Notes under the pieces: generated by a model
What the model saw: only the letters and a program-made list of their open reading frames with translations
The model's database searches: none
Told to the model about the DNA's origin: nothing
In this document: positions 1 through 9,454 of the stretch, one piece after another
Position numbering within the stretch: position 1 is the first letter of the stretch
Layout of the letters: each line of letters opens with the position of its first letter
Made by a program: the position numbers and the translations under genes
NCBI RefSeq assembly: GCF_025787225.1
Contig: NZ_CP090958.1
Span: forward strand, 3,210,550 to 3,274,549
Length of the DNA stretch: 64,000 nt
Reading direction: 5' to 3'
Source: Saxibacter everestensis
Lineage (GTDB): Bacteria > Actinomycetota > Actinomycetes > Actinomycetales > Brevibacteriaceae

Positions 1-2
1 GG

Positions 3-755
3 AAAGCGCATGGCGTCACGCTCACTCCGGCGGGGACGTTTCTCTACTCGCGTGCGCCGGGGTTGCTCGATGCGGCCGAGGAACTCGAACTCAGTACGTC
101 GAGCGGAGGCACCGAGCTCGCCGGGCCCCTGGTCGTAGGGTGCTATCGGACGGTCGCGCCGACAATCCTGCCGGTTCTGTTGGAAGGATTCGCCGCGGAT
201 CACCCCAAGGTTCAGCTCGATTTCGTCGAGGCCGCGCAGGACGTATTGCAGGACCGGTTATTCGGCGGCGAGCTGGATCTGGCAGTGGTGTACGACATGG
301 ACCTGCGCCCGGGGCTGCACAGCGTGGAGCTGTTCAAGGCGCCGATTCATGTCCTGCTGCCTCGGGAGCACAGGCTGGCGGACCGCGCCGAGGTATCACT
401 GCCCGAGCTTGCCGAGGATCCACTGATTCTCCTGGACGCTCCGCCCAGCAGTTCCCACACGATGTCACTGTTCGAACAGGCCAATGTCGTCCCGAACATC
501 CGCTACCGCACAACTGATTTCGAACTCACCCGCTCGCTGGTCGGCCGGAAGCTGGGCTACTCGATCCTGGTACAGCGTCCGGCGCTCGACACGTCCTATG
601 AAGGACTGCCGTTTCATGTAAAGCCCATCACGGCGGTCCGGCCGGTTTCGATAAAAATAGTCTGGCCGGAAGCGTTCCGACTCACCGACCGGGCCAGGGC
701 TATGGTGAATTTCGCGCCTCGTGCCACCCGGAATGCACGGTCGGCTCCGCACTAG
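3..755 (+). CDS. LysR-type transcriptional regulator, 5'-truncated by window edge
   Basis: C-terminal ~250 residues of a LysR-type regulator. The frame is open from base 3. The first visible residues (GVTLTPAGTFLYSRA) match the wing and linker-helix segment that follows the winged HTH in this family, so roughly the first 45-50 residues lie to the left of the window. The rest reads as the two-lobed periplasmic-binding-like effector domain (LVVGCYRTVAP, ELDLAVVYDM, DPLILLDAPPS). A TTG at 63 is internal, not a true start. The gene ends 45 nt from the convergent HutD-like gene. The effector and targets are unknown; LysR genes usually control a divergent neighbour, which would be outside the window. 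Confidence 0.85.
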   Translation, partial: KAHGVTLTPAGTFLYSRAPGLLDAAEELELSTSSGGTELAGPLVVGCYRTVAPTILPVLLEGFAADHPKVQLDFVEAAQDVLQDRLFGGELDLAVVYDMDLRPGLHSVELFKAPIHVLLPREHRLADRAEVSLPELAEDPLILLDAPPSSSHTMSLFEQANVVPNIRYRTTDFELTRSLVGRKLGYSILVQRPALDTSYEGLPFHVKPITAVRPVSIKIVWPEAFRLTDRARAMVNFAPRATRNARSAPH

Positions 756-800
756 CCTCGCTCGGCTCTGGCGTGCGGGGTGGGCGGAGCGCAGGCCTGC

Positions 801-1400
801 TCAAAGACTGCAGAGCTCCACCACGGCGCAGCGTCCTTCGTTTTCCGGTCCTTCGTTTGCCGCGCGAATCGACAGTTGCGCAGGCCCACCGGGGTTTTCG
901 ATCCGGAGCAGGTCATCCCTGGCCAAGAGAATCTCCTGGCCGGCCGCTACCCGGACGAGCGTTTCCGGCCCATGGCAATAGACCAGCATCGTGTCCGCGG
1001 AACTGAGGAAAGTCCTGGCCGCCGGAAACCCGATCCATTCCATCCGTGCGGCGAACCTGTCCCGCCGGTAGATCAGATTGAAATCGCGGATCGGGCCGTC
1101 GAGAAGCGTGCAGGTTGTGCTGCTGCCACCGTCAAAGGCATGGCTTTGAGATGGCAACAGGTCACCGCTTGATTGACCGTCGGAGATCAGGCGCATGCCG
1201 CCGCCTTCCAGCACACTGATAATCCGAGCCATACCCGGGAACGTGGAGAACGGTCCTTCCACGGTGATGTCTGCGATCGAAATCCGCCAGGCGTAGTCCC
1301 CATCGGCCGTGTCCCGGGCAAGTTCGATGGTTGTTCCGCCACCGTTCTTCCACGGCATGGCTGCGTAATTGGCCGAACCGTAATGTGTCGTGATCAGCAT
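801..1400 (-). CDS. HutD/Ves family protein
   Basis: A 199-residue protein with the HutD/Ves hallmark near its N-terminus (YAAMPWKNGGGTTIELARD), an SIADI segment and a central GPFSTFPGMARIISVLEGGG block. The family has a bicupin fold. HutD is linked to histidine utilisation in pseudomonads, where binding of a pathway metabolite has been proposed; the molecular role is not settled. The ATG at 1400 is preceded by GGAG at 5 nt spacing. It lies 29 nt downstream of the DedA-family gene on the same strand, so the two may be co-transcribed. No hut genes are nearby, so a histidine role here is only family-based. Confidence 0.8.
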   Translation of the reverse strand: MLITTHYGSANYAAMPWKNGGGTTIELARDTADGDYAWRISIADITVEGPFSTFPGMARIISVLEGGGMRLISDGQSSGDLLPSQSHAFDGGSSTTCTLLDGPIRDFNLIYRRDRFAARMEWIGFPAARTFLSSADTMLVYCHGPETLVRVAAGQEILLARDDLLRIENPGGPAQLSIRAANEGPENEGRCAVVELCSL

Positions 1401-1429
1401 GGTTGCTCCGCTGTTTCAGTGCCCGGTGG

Positions 1430-2074
1430 TCAGGACGTGCCGGCTTTCCGTCGTTTTTTGAGCCGTCTGACGATTAGCCACACCAGGAGGCCGGCCAACG
1501 CAGCGTAGACCGCGTAGTTGAGGAAGCGGGAGTACTTGTCGATGACTTCATACTGTTCGCCGAGTAGCGCGCCCAACCCAATCAGCAGGGCGTTCCATAG
1601 CCCGCTGCCGGCAAGCGTGAAGATACTGAAGGTGGCCAGGCTCATCCGTTCGGCCCCAGCGGGCAGGGATATCAGGCTGCGCACACCCGGCAGGAGCCTG
1701 CCGAAGAACACGGCGGATCTGCCGTGGCGTTCAAACCACGCGGCGGACTTTTCAAAGTCCTCCCTGTCCACCAGCGGCAATTTCGACAGCCAGCGGATGG
1801 AACGCTCAAGGCCCAGCTTGGCGCCCAGCGCATAGAGGAACAATGCACCAAGGTATGCGCCGATTGTGCTGGTGATGAAAACAAGAACGATGTTCATGCT
1901 GCCCTGCCGGGTGAGAAAACCGGCAAGCGGAAGAATTACCTCACTGGGAATAGGTGGAAAGACCGTTTCCAGCAGGGTGAACAGCCCGACCCCCACTTCC
2001 CCCAGGGAGTCGATCGCCCGCGCCGCGACTCCGACGATCCCGGTCAGGTCATCGGCCGGATTGGATGTGCTCAT
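1430..2074 (-). CDS. DedA family integral membrane protein
   Basis: A 214-residue DedA/VTT-domain protein of usual length. The N-terminal region has the conserved family block (FTLLETVFPPIPSEVILPLAG) entering a first membrane segment. A GRLLPGVRSLISLPAGAERM stretch follows, which is the conserved re-entrant/arginine motif, then hydrophobic helices and a basic C-terminus (RRLKKRRKAG) likely on the cytoplasmic side. DedA proteins are needed for envelope homeostasis, and several are implicated in undecaprenyl phosphate or phospholipid flipping. The start at 2074 is an ATG with a weak ribosome binding site. It is probably the first gene of a pair with the HutD-like gene. Confidence 0.88.
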   Translation of the reverse strand: MSTSNPADDLTGIVGVAARAIDSLGEVGVGLFTLLETVFPPIPSEVILPLAGFLTRQGSMNIVLVFITSTIGAYLGALFLYALGAKLGLERSIRWLSKLPLVDREDFEKSAAWFERHGRSAVFFGRLLPGVRSLISLPAGAERMSLATFSIFTLAGSGLWNALLIGLGALLGEQYEVIDKYSRFLNYAVYAALAGLLVWLIVRRLKKRRKAGTS

Positions 2075-2259
2075 GGACTGATCACGCTACTCAGACTCCT
2101 TGACGGCAGGCGAGGGAACGACGGGCTTGAGACTGGGGCACACTACTACCCAATCACAAAGCGCCACCATTACTTGCGCCGCTACTTGCACCGCGCCGCG
2201 AAGGCTGAGGGGTTGAAGCCGAGGCTGGGCCAGCCAGATGGGACTGGCGGAGCTGCTCG

Positions 2260-3411
2260 TCAGCTCGGCTTTACCGGTTGCCTGAGGATCGTCCTGAGTT
2301 TCTCTGGCGCCGTCCGGCGTGCGTCGCTGAGGTAGATCTCGTGGTGGAGGCCGTTGAACGTGAAGTCATGCCCTGGCATGTACTCGCTGTGCAGCCGGCT
2401 GAGCGTCGGCGTCTCGTCGTCATATGAGCCGATGTGCAGGATCTGGAGGCTCGCGCCCTCGGTAAGAGTCAGGATCCGAAGGTCGCCGAGCGCCGCGTTC
2501 TCCTTCTTGGCCGATGCCTTCTCGATGGCCGCAGTGACCATATCCGAACTGATCCAGTCCGGCTGGGCGATCATCATGGTCCAGTTCCACGCGTCCTTGT
2601 CCCGCCTAACAAAGGACGACACGTCGTCTGATCCCCACAATCCTTCCAGCGGGCCGACTACGAAGTCACGCCCGAGCGCGTTCTTGCTCTCGAACTTCAG
2701 CACGTAGGCGACGCCGTAGAGTGCTTCGATCGCCGCCGCGTATTTCGTCGATGTGTTTGGATCGCCATGGCCGTCGACCGCGATATAGCGGAACTCGGGC
2801 ACATCGACAAGGGCGAAGTCCTTTGAACTCGGAGCGTACAACCCCTTGTGCGCCTTCTTGATGTCGTACTTCTCCATCGCGATCTCCTTCGTGAGTTCGG
2901 TGAGAGTGGCGTCGGTCCATTTGGCGTCCGCCTCGAGCATCGTCTCGCTGTAGTCAAAGATCGCGGAAGCGGCGAAGGGCAGCGGCTGCTGGCTGGCCCG
3001 GGCCCGGCGAACCTCATCGAGCTGAGCTCGCAAGCCCTCGGCTCGGCGGGTAAGCCCGCTCATAACGTCGTCATCCTGTAGTCCGGGGCTGTTTGCGATA
3101 CCGACGAGCACGTTGGCATGCAGCGGGCTGACAGTTGAAAGGTATTCGAGCGACGCCTTGGCGCAGAGCTCATATCCCTGCGCCGTGACCCCGAATGTGG
3201 CTCGCGTCTTTCCCCCGGCATGACCCGTACGCTCGATCAGCCCACGCTTGGCGAGCTTGTCCAGCAGATAGTAGATCGAGGAAAAGCCGAGCGCCGTCCA
3301 CTGCCGGACGCCTCGCTGCTCGACGATCTGCTCCAATTCATAGCCGTGACGAGGCTGTTCGGCGAGCAGGCCGAGGATGGTCAGCTCCGCGGGAGTAAGA
3401 GCAGCAGGCAT
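2260..3411 (-). CDS. PadR-family repressor fused to GyrI-like effector-binding domain
   Basis: A 383-residue two-part protein. Residues about 1-90 are a PadR winged HTH (TILGLLAEQPRHGYELEQIV, SSIYYLLDKLAKRGLIER). Residues about 95-175 form the helical PadR C-terminal part. From about residue 178 a complete GyrI-like domain begins (MEKYDIKKAHKGLYAPSSKD, VDGHGDPNTS). This is just how stand-alone GyrI-like small-molecule binding proteins start, and an internal ATG is still present at the junction. PadR proteins normally stop near 180 residues and rely on their own dimer pocket; here a second ligand-binding module is attached. The ATG at 3411 lies inside a 42-bp palindrome, suggesting autorepression and a leaderless or very short-leader mRNA. 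The ligand is unknown; GyrI-like domains commonly bind amphipathic or cationic toxic compounds. Confidence 0.85.
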   Translation of the reverse strand: MPAALTPAELTILGLLAEQPRHGYELEQIVEQRGVRQWTALGFSSIYYLLDKLAKRGLIERTGHAGGKTRATFGVTAQGYELCAKASLEYLSTVSPLHANVLVGIANSPGLQDDDVMSGLTRRAEGLRAQLDEVRRARASQQPLPFAASAIFDYSETMLEADAKWTDATLTELTKEIAMEKYDIKKAHKGLYAPSSKDFALVDVPEFRYIAVDGHGDPNTSTKYAAAIEALYGVAYVLKFESKNALGRDFVVGPLEGLWGSDDVSSFVRRDKDAWNWTMMIAQPDWISSDMVTAAIEKASAKKENAALGDLRILTLTEGASLQILHIGSYDDETPTLSRLHSEYMPGHDFTFNGLHHEIYLSDARRTAPEKLRTILRQPVKPS

Positions 3412-3446
3412 GCCGGTATTCTAGCACTAGAATACCGGCATGCCTG
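3405..3446. promoter_or_regulatory. 42-bp perfect palindrome over the PadR-GyrI start codon
   Basis: Two 20-nt arms (3405-3424 and 3427-3446) are exact reverse complements around a CA centre. The minus-strand ATG of the regulator (3409-3411) lies in the left arm. A -10-like TAGAAT (minus strand) ends about 7 nt before that ATG, so transcription could start at or next to the A of the ATG. This is a likely autoregulatory operator; PadR proteins bind dyad sites overlapping their own promoters. Confidence 0.75.
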
Positions 3447-3498
3447 GCTTACTAACGACTCTCCACAGCTGGAACCTCACCAGCCGAAAGCTCCCAGC

Positions 3499-6240
3499 TT
3501 AAGCGTCACCGCCGGCTACGCCCGAGGTGCCCGCATTGACCTCGTCAAGCCGGTACCGGGTATGCGCCTGTGCCGCCAGTTCCGGACTGACCTCGCCCCT
3601 GCGGGCCAGCATCTCCAGTGCCCGCACAACAATCGAGTGGCTGTCGATTTTGAAGTAGCGCCGGGCCGCGGCCCTGGTATCTGAGAAGCCGAAGCCGTCC
3701 GCACCAAGCGTGGAAAAATCGTTCGGCACGAACTGCCTGATCTGGTCCGGCACCGCCTTCATGTAATCGCTCACTGCCACGACCGGCCCTTCGGCACCGG
3801 CGAGCTGACGTCGCACAAACGGCTCACGCGGCTCGGTCCCTGGTTTGGCAAACGATTCTTCTTCCGCCGCCAGGCCGTCGCGCCGAAGCTCGTTCCAGGA
3901 CGTCACCGACCACACATCTGCGGCGACACCCCATTCCTCGGCAAGCAGTTTCTGCGCCTCAAGCGCCCAGGGCACCGCCACGCCCGAGGCCAGCAACTGG
4001 ACCCGCGGGCCCTCGGTCTGCGCCCCTGCAAGCCGGTAGATTCCACCGAGCACGCCTTCGACGTCGAGGTCAGCCGGCGCAGGCGGCTGAATGATCGGTT
4101 CGTTGTAGACCATCAGGTAGTAGATCAGGTTGCGGTCGGTCGAGTCTTCGCCGTACATCCGGCGAAGTCCATCGCGGACGATGTGGCCGATTTCGTAGCC
4201 GTACGCCGGGTCGTAGGTAACAACGGCCGGATTGGTCGAGGCCAGCAATGGCGAATGCCCGTCGGCGTGCTGCAGGCCCTCGCCGGTAAGCGTCGTCCGG
4301 CCGGCGGTGGCGCCGATCAGGAAGCCCCGGCTCATCTGGTCGGCGGCGGCCCAGATTGAATCGGCGGTGCGCTGGAAGCCGAACATGGAGTAGAAGACGT
4401 ACACCGGGATCAGCGGCTCGCCGTGAGTGGCATATGCCGTTCCCGCCGCGGTGAAGGCAGCGATCGATCCGGCTTCGTTGATTCCGGAATGCAGGATCTG
4501 GCCCTGCGGTGACTCCTTGTACGCCAGCATCTGCTCTCGATCCACCGAGAGGTAGTTCTGCCCCTTGGGGTTGTAGATCTTCGCGGTCGGAAAGAATGAA
4601 TCCATCCCGAAGGTCCGGGCCTCATCGGGAACGATCGGCACCACCCGGCGGCCAAATTCCTTGTCCCGCATCAGGTCCTTCAGCAGGCGCACGAAGGCCA
4701 TCGTTGTGGCGGCGTACTGCTTGCCCGAACCGCGGTTTGCCATCTCGTAGGCCTTATCGCCAGGAAGCTCAATCGCCGTGGGAGAATTCCGGCGTTCCGG
4801 CACGAAGCCGCCAAGTTCCCGCCTGCGTTCGAGCAGGTACTTGATTTCGGGCGCATCCGGCCCCGGGTGGTAGTAAGGGGGCGCGTAAGGATCAGCCTCA
4901 AGCTCGGCATCATCGATCGGGATCCGCAGGTGGTCCCGGAAATTCTTAAGGTCGGCCAACGTCAGCTTCTTCATCTGGTGAGTGGCGTTCCGGCCTTCGA
5001 AATTGGTGCCGAGCCCGTAGCCCTTCACCGTCTTGACCAGGATGACGGTGGGCTGCCCCTCATGTTCCATCGCCGCCTTGTATGCGGCGTGCACCTTGCG
5101 ATAGTCATGACCGCCGCGCTTCAGGCCCCAGATCTCGGCATCGCTGAGATCGTCGACCAGGCCCTTGGTGTGCGGGGTCTTGCCGAAGAAGTTCTCCCGG
5201 ACGAAGCCACCGTCTTCCGACTTGTAAGTCTGATAATCGCCATCCGGAGTTTCGTTCATGATCCGGACCAGGTCGCCCTCGGCGTCCTGAGACAGCAAAT
5301 CGTCCCATTCCCGACCCCAGATCACCTTGATCACGTTCCAGCCGGCTCCGCGGAAGAACGCCTCGAGCTCCTGGATGATCTTGCCGTTGCCGCGAACCGG
5401 TCCATCAAGTCGCTGCAGGTTGCAGTTAACCACGAAGGTGAGGTTGTCCAGCCTGTCGTTCGCGGCGAGCTGCAACAAGCCACGGCTTTCCGGCTCATCC
5501 ATTTCGCCATCGCCGAGGAAAGCCCATACGTGCTGCTCGGAGGTGTCTTTCAGCCCCCGGTTCTGCAGGTACCGATTGGCCTGCGCCTGATAGATGGCGT
5601 TCATCGGGCCGATGCCCATGGAGACCGTGGGGAACTCCCAGAACTCCGGCATCAATCGCGGATGAGGGTATGACGACAGGGCATGTCCCTCCTGGGACTT
5701 TTCCTGCCGGAAGCCATCGAGATCTGCCGCGCCGAGGCGCCCCTCCAAAAATGCCCTGGCATACATCCCGGGCGAGGCGTGTCCCTGGAAGAACACCTGA
5801 TCGCCGCCACCCGGATGATCCTTGCCACGGAAGAAGTGATTGAGACCCACTTCGTAAAGCGTTGCCGCTCCCGCATAGGTCGAGATGTGGCCGCCGACGC
5901 CAATTCCAGGGCGTTGCGCCCGGTGTACGAGCACCGCGGCATTCCAGCGCAGCCACGCCCGGTAGCGTCGTTCGATCTCCTCATCGCCCGGATACTCCGG
6001 CTCCTGATCGGCCGGGATGGTGTTGACGTAGTCACTCGTGGTGGCCATCGGCATCCGCACGCTTTTCGCGCCAGCCCGCTGCAGCAGGGATCGCATGATG
6101 AACTGCGCCCGCGAGGTGCCGTGGGTCCGGATCAGCTGGTCAAGTGATTCGGTCCACTCGGCCGTCTCCTCCGGATCGCGATCGGTACTAAATGCCGCCG
6201 AGCCGGCCAGGATCGTCGAGTAATCATCAATAGTCGTCAC
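3499..6240 (-). CDS. aceE: Pyruvate dehydrogenase E1 component, homodimeric type
   Basis: A 913-residue homodimeric-type E1 that decarboxylates pyruvate with thiamine diphosphate and passes the acetyl group to lipoyl-E2. Near residue 240-270 is the ThDP/Mg motif GDGEMDEPE... followed by [14 protein letters not shown]. Other family blocks are [40 protein letters not shown] and [18 protein letters not shown]. The open frame runs further upstream to 6396, but I place the start at the GTG at 6240. A strong GGAGAGG is 6 nt upstream there, the protein then begins [10 protein letters not shown] as expected, and an ATG at 6254 lies within the ribosome binding site. E2 and E3 genes are not adjacent, which is usual in actinobacteria. 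Confidence 0.96.
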   Translation of the reverse strand: MTTIDDYSTILAGSAAFSTDRDPEETAEWTESLDQLIRTHGTSRAQFIMRSLLQRAGAKSVRMPMATTSDYVNTIPADQEPEYPGDEEIERRYRAWLRWNAAVLVHRAQRPGIGVGGHISTYAGAATLYEVGLNHFFRGKDHPGGGDQVFFQGHASPGMYARAFLEGRLGAADLDGFRQEKSQEGHALSSYPHPRLMPEFWEFPTVSMGIGPMNAIYQAQANRYLQNRGLKDTSEQHVWAFLGDGEMDEPESRGLLQLAANDRLDNLTFVVNCNLQRLDGPVRGNGKIIQELEAFFRGAGWNVIKVIWGREWDDLLSQDAEGDLVRIMNETPDGDYQTYKSEDGGFVRENFFGKTPHTKGLVDDLSDAEIWGLKRGGHDYRKVHAAYKAAMEHEGQPTVILVKTVKGYGLGTNFEGRNATHQMKKLTLADLKNFRDHLRIPIDDAELEADPYAPPYYHPGPDAPEIKYLLERRRELGGFVPERRNSPTAIELPGDKAYEMANRGSGKQYAATTMAFVRLLKDLMRDKEFGRRVVPIVPDEARTFGMDSFFPTAKIYNPKGQNYLSVDREQMLAYKESPQGQILHSGINEAGSIAAFTAAGTAYATHGEPLIPVYVFYSMFGFQRTADSIWAAADQMSRGFLIGATAGRTTLTGEGLQHADGHSPLLASTNPAVVTYDPAYGYEIGHIVRDGLRRMYGEDSTDRNLIYYLMVYNEPIIQPPAPADLDVEGVLGGIYRLAGAQTEGPRVQLLASGVAVPWALEAQKLLAEEWGVAADVWSVTSWNELRRDGLAAEEESFAKPGTEPREPFVRRQLAGAEGPVVAVSDYMKAVPDQIRQFVPNDFSTLGADGFGFSDTRAAARRYFKIDSHSIVVRALEMLARRGEVSPELAAQAHTRYRLDEVNAGTSGVAGGDA

Positions 6241-6291
6241 GTTCGACCTCTCCATCGAGGGGATGTATGCACAGCAAACTACAAGTTTTCC

Positions 6292-6305
6292 GTAATGTGG
6301 ATTAC
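6292..6305. promoter_or_regulatory. Small inverted repeat upstream of aceE (candidate operator)
   Basis: GTAAT-GTGG-ATTAC, a perfect 5-4-5 inverted repeat about 52-65 nt upstream of the aceE GTG, in the AT-richer part of the aceE/bcp divergent region. It could bind a regulator of pyruvate metabolism; the regulator is not identifiable from this window. Confidence 0.3.
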
Positions 6306-6416
6306 TTTTTCCATTCAGTACGATACAGTCAACGTTGCACGGACTTGTTCTGTCAATGCGGCTGGTGTTGACTCGATGCTGCGGGCCCCGAACCATTGCC
6401 GCGGCTCTTGCGAATC

Positions 6417-6505
6417 GGCACTCACTGTTGGCGGCAGCTCTCGCGGCTAGCCGCGAACGACTGGCACTCGCGGTTGGCGGCAGCGCTCGCGCTTAGGCGA
6501 ACGAC
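6417..6505. repeat. Degenerate tandem direct repeat, two ~45-bp copies
   Basis: Copies at 6417-6461 and 6463-6505 both begin GGCACTC and share TTGGCGGCAGC, CTCGCG and CGAACGAC, so the period is about 46 bp with several substitutions and a small length difference. The array lies just upstream of the peroxiredoxin gene and would be in or near its leader. There is no coding potential consistent with a gene here. Confidence 0.6.
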
Positions 6506-6535
6506 AGTTCCAACCACCCGAACGGAAGGACAGCA

Positions 6536-7006
6536 ATGTCAGATCGACTGGTAGTCGGCTCCCCAGCTCCCGACTTCACCCTGCCGAGCGCAAATGGGGA
6601 TGACGTCTCCCTCTCCGACTACGCCGGCCGTGGCGTGGTGGTCTACTTCTATCCGAAGGCGGCGACCCCAGGTTGCACGACCGAGGCCTGCGATTTTCGC
6701 GACAACCTCGGCTCACTCGTTGCCGCCGGCTACGCCGTTGTGGGGATTTCCTCGGATTCCACCGGGGCCTTGCAGGAGTTCGCGGCTGACCAGCACCTGA
6801 CGTTCCCACTGCTGTCCGATACGAGCAACGCGACCGCCCAGGCGTGGGGCGCCTATGGCGAGAAGCAGCTCAACGGCCAAACTGTCACCGGCACCATCCG
6901 GTCGACCGTGGTTGTGGATCCGGACGGTTCAGTTCGTTTGGCGGAATACGGCGTCGACGCCAAGGGCCATGTCGCCCGGCTGCGCGAGACCCTCGGCGTC
7001 GGCTGA
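6536..7006 (+). CDS. bcp: Thioredoxin-dependent thiol peroxidase, Bcp/PrxQ type
   Basis: A 156-residue peroxiredoxin of the Bcp/PrxQ class that reduces hydroperoxides using thioredoxin. The active-site block is YFYPKAATPGCTTEACDFRD, with the peroxidatic cysteine at residue 47 and a second cysteine at residue 52. That C-x4-C arrangement is typical of atypical 2-Cys PrxQ enzymes. The conserved APDFTLPSANG N-terminal segment is present and the length is normal. The start ATG at 6536 follows GGAAGGACAGCA, a good ribosome binding site. It is divergent from aceE and preceded by a tandem repeat; cytosolic antioxidant function is expected. Confidence 0.95.
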   Translation: MSDRLVVGSPAPDFTLPSANGDDVSLSDYAGRGVVVYFYPKAATPGCTTEACDFRDNLGSLVAAGYAVVGISSDSTGALQEFAADQHLTFPLLSDTSNATAQAWGAYGEKQLNGQTVTGTIRSTVVVDPDGSVRLAEYGVDAKGHVARLRETLGVG

Positions 7007-7178
7007 GCCACCCGCCGCCGCTCTATCAGGAACGCGAACGCGGTGCAGGACCGCGCGTGAATTCAAGGTGGGTTCCTGCATACAGTGCGCGTCCCTGCGC
7101 CGGAGCCCAAAGCAATGACCAGAGTCGGCCCCTGCATGCGCCGCTGCCCAGGCAATTGAGCATCGCTAGCCGTGCCGG

Positions 7179-7985
7179 TTAAGTCAGCACGGACACGACT
7201 AGCGTCCCGGTGACAAGGCTGTTCAGGAGCGCATGCATGATTACCGGGGCCCAAAGGGTCTTATGGAACTCTCGAAGAAGGGCCAAGGCCAAGCCGAGTG
7301 TCACCATGTAGGGCAGGAGAATCGGCACGCCATGCGCGGCGGCGAAGATCGCTGCGCTGATAAAAGAAGCGCCGAGCCGCCCGAGACGACGCCTCAGGCC
7401 GCCGTGAACTATACCCCGGAATATCGCTTCCTCCCACAAAGGGGTAAGTATCGCGACTCCCAGGAACACCGCGAGAGCGACCAGCGGACCGGTGCCGGCG
7501 ACTAGCGACTCGACTCCCCCGCCACCCTCAGGTGCTGGGGAATCGCCGGTGATCGCGAATGTCAGCAACTGGACCGTGACCAGCGCGACGAGAACCAGAG
7601 GAATCTGCCACAACAGATGGAAGATGCGCACTGTCGGTCGGGTGAAGCCCAGCTCCCGCCACCCGGTCCCCGCCCTTCGCAGCCCACGGTGGATGACGAG
7701 CAAGAGTAGCGCGGCATGAACTGGAAGCACTGCACCAAGTAGCGCAGGACCGACCTGCCGAACGCCGGGAACCAGAAAGATGGCAAGCACAACGGTCCCA
7801 AAAGTCAGGAGCGTGACCAGCACAAGGACGGCCAAGAGAACGAGGCTCGAGCGCAGGTTCAGAGGAGAGCGGACGCTCTGAGCATTGGAGCGAAGCATTG
7901 ATTCGACGGATGGCGTAAGCGTCACGGAACCATCCTCGCGCATCCGTCGATCCGACGCCCCACGGCGTCCGAGCCCGCCGTCCAT
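7179..7985 (-). CDS. CPBP family intramembrane glutamic endopeptidase
   Basis: About 268 residues. A short polar N-terminus is followed by several hydrophobic segments (SSLVLLAVLVLVTLLTF, FLVPGVRQVGPALLGAVLPV). The C-terminal half carries the CPBP/Abi motifs: the double-glutamate EEAIFRGIVHGGLRRR, then AAIFAAAHG, then a final helical segment with HALLNS. These glutamates and histidines form the active site of the Rce1-like membrane proteases. I use the ATG at 7985 because GGAGG lies 10 nt upstream; an in-frame start at 8018 has poorer support. It is transcribed alone, away from the MHS transporter. The substrate is unknown; bacterial members are often linked to peptide maturation or immunity. 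Confidence 0.85.
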   Translation of the reverse strand: MDGGLGRRGASDRRMREDGSVTLTPSVESMLRSNAQSVRSPLNLRSSLVLLAVLVLVTLLTFGTVVLAIFLVPGVRQVGPALLGAVLPVHAALLLLVIHRGLRRAGTGWRELGFTRPTVRIFHLLWQIPLVLVALVTVQLLTFAITGDSPAPEGGGGVESLVAGTGPLVALAVFLGVAILTPLWEEAIFRGIVHGGLRRRLGRLGASFISAAIFAAAHGVPILLPYMVTLGLALALLREFHKTLWAPVIMHALLNSLVTGTLVVSVLT

Positions 7986-8102
7986 CAGGAAACGACCTCC
8001 GGGAACAAGTCTGCCCACAGGACAGAATCTGGGCTAACCTCTTAGCAGAACTGCCTCGGCCCCTCAGGCGAGTCGAGTTGGCATTCCGTCTCGGAGGTTC
8101 TG

Positions 8103-9437
8103 ATGAGCACCAGCGCCAACACCAACAGCGTTATTGAACCGCCGGATCCCCGGCAGCTGCGAAAGATTGCATTCTCCGCCTATCTGGGCACCGCTCTGGA
8201 ATGGTACGACTTCTTCCTGTTCGGCACTACCGCAGCGATTGTCTTCGCCCCGCTCTTCTTCTCCGGCGATGACCCGGTACTGCGCACCATCGGAGCCTTC
8301 CTGAGCTTCGGCGTTGGCTTCATCGCTAGGCCGATCGGCGCGGTGATTTTCGGCCATATCGGCGACCGCTACGGCCGGCGCGGCGCACTGGTGGCAACCA
8401 TCTCGCTGATGGGCATTGCCACGACATTGATGGGCGCGCTTCCAACCTACGAAACCGCTGGCATCGTCGCTCCTATCCTGCTGACGATCCTTCGGGCCGT
8501 GCAGGGCGTGGCCACCGGCGGCGAATGGGGTGGGGCCACGCTGCTCGCGATCGAGTATGCGCCGATCAAGAAGCGCGGCTTCTATGCCGCCGTTGTTCAG
8601 CTGGGATCACCCAGCGGCACCCTACTGTCTTCCGGCGCCGTCGCGCTGGTGGCTTCGCTGCCCAACGATGCATTCCTGGAATGGGCATGGCGGCTGCCCT
8701 ACCTCGCCTCGATCGTTCTGGTGCTTGTGGCGCTGTGGATTCGACTCAAGGTCGAAGAAACCCCGATCTTCCGCCAGCTTGCGGCGGCCGGAAAGCAGGA
8801 GCGACTGCCGGTGGTCGAGGTTTTCCGCACCACCCCAGGCCGCCTGCTGATCGGGATCGCCGCCTACCTGTTCAATAACGCTGGGTTCTTCCTTTTGACC
8901 ACGTTCATGATCAGTTATGCCACCACCGCACTTGGTCTGCCGTCATCCACCATCCTGGGCGCCATCACCATCGGGGCGCTGGCACAGATCGTTATGACAG
9001 TCATTTCCGGCCGGGTGGCCGACCGGATCGGCGCGGGCCCGACCGTGGTGATCGGCTACGTGGCATGTCTTGCGGTCGCGTTCCCGATCTTCTGGTTGGT
9101 GGATACCCGCAGTGCCGGCCTGATCACCCTGGCGATGATCCTGGCACTGGGGCTCGGCGCCATCCCGTACGCACCAATCGGCGCTCTGCTGGCAAAAATT
9201 TTCCCCGCGCGGCTGCATTACAGCGGCCTCGGACTCTCGGCAAACCTGGCCGGTGTGATTGCCGGATTCATGCCCGCCCTGGCCACCTTGATCCTCAGCA
9301 AGTCGGATAACCAGTCCTGGGGACCCGCCTCACTGCTCGCGCTGATCGCCTTGGTTTCACTGATCGGAGCGTTCATCGCAATGCGGCTGATCAACAAGGA
9401 CGACCGGGCTTTGGCGCAGGCCGACGAGATCAGCTGA
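8103..9437 (+). CDS. MFS transporter, metabolite:H+ symporter (MHS) family
   Basis: A 444-residue 12-helix carrier of the MHS branch of the major facilitator superfamily (relatives ShiA, ProP, KgtP). The family signature is clear: the N-terminal ALEWYDFFLFGTTAAIVF helix, GFIARPIGAVIFGHIGDRYG in the loop after the second helix, then RAVQGVATGGEWGGATLLAI. The start ATG follows TCGGAGGTTCTG. The M20 deacylase gene starts 17 nt after the stop on the same strand, so the pair probably imports an organic acid or N-acylated amino acid and then hydrolyses it. The exact substrate cannot be read from the sequence. Confidence 0.9.
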   Translation: MSTSANTNSVIEPPDPRQLRKIAFSAYLGTALEWYDFFLFGTTAAIVFAPLFFSGDDPVLRTIGAFLSFGVGFIARPIGAVIFGHIGDRYGRRGALVATISLMGIATTLMGALPTYETAGIVAPILLTILRAVQGVATGGEWGGATLLAIEYAPIKKRGFYAAVVQLGSPSGTLLSSGAVALVASLPNDAFLEWAWRLPYLASIVLVLVALWIRLKVEETPIFRQLAAAGKQERLPVVEVFRTTPGRLLIGIAAYLFNNAGFFLLTTFMISYATTALGLPSSTILGAITIGALAQIVMTVISGRVADRIGAGPTVVIGYVACLAVAFPIFWLVDTRSAGLITLAMILALGLGAIPYAPIGALLAKIFPARLHYSGLGLSANLAGVIAGFMPALATLILSKSDNQSWGPASLLALIALVSLIGAFIAMRLINKDDRALAQADEIS

Positions 9438-9454
9438 CCAGGAAGAAGACTTAG

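Noticed and set aside
6241-6396. N-terminal extension of AceE
   Set aside because: The extra 52 codons contain the ribosome binding site and promoter-like DNA; GTG at 6240 gives the expected N-terminus.
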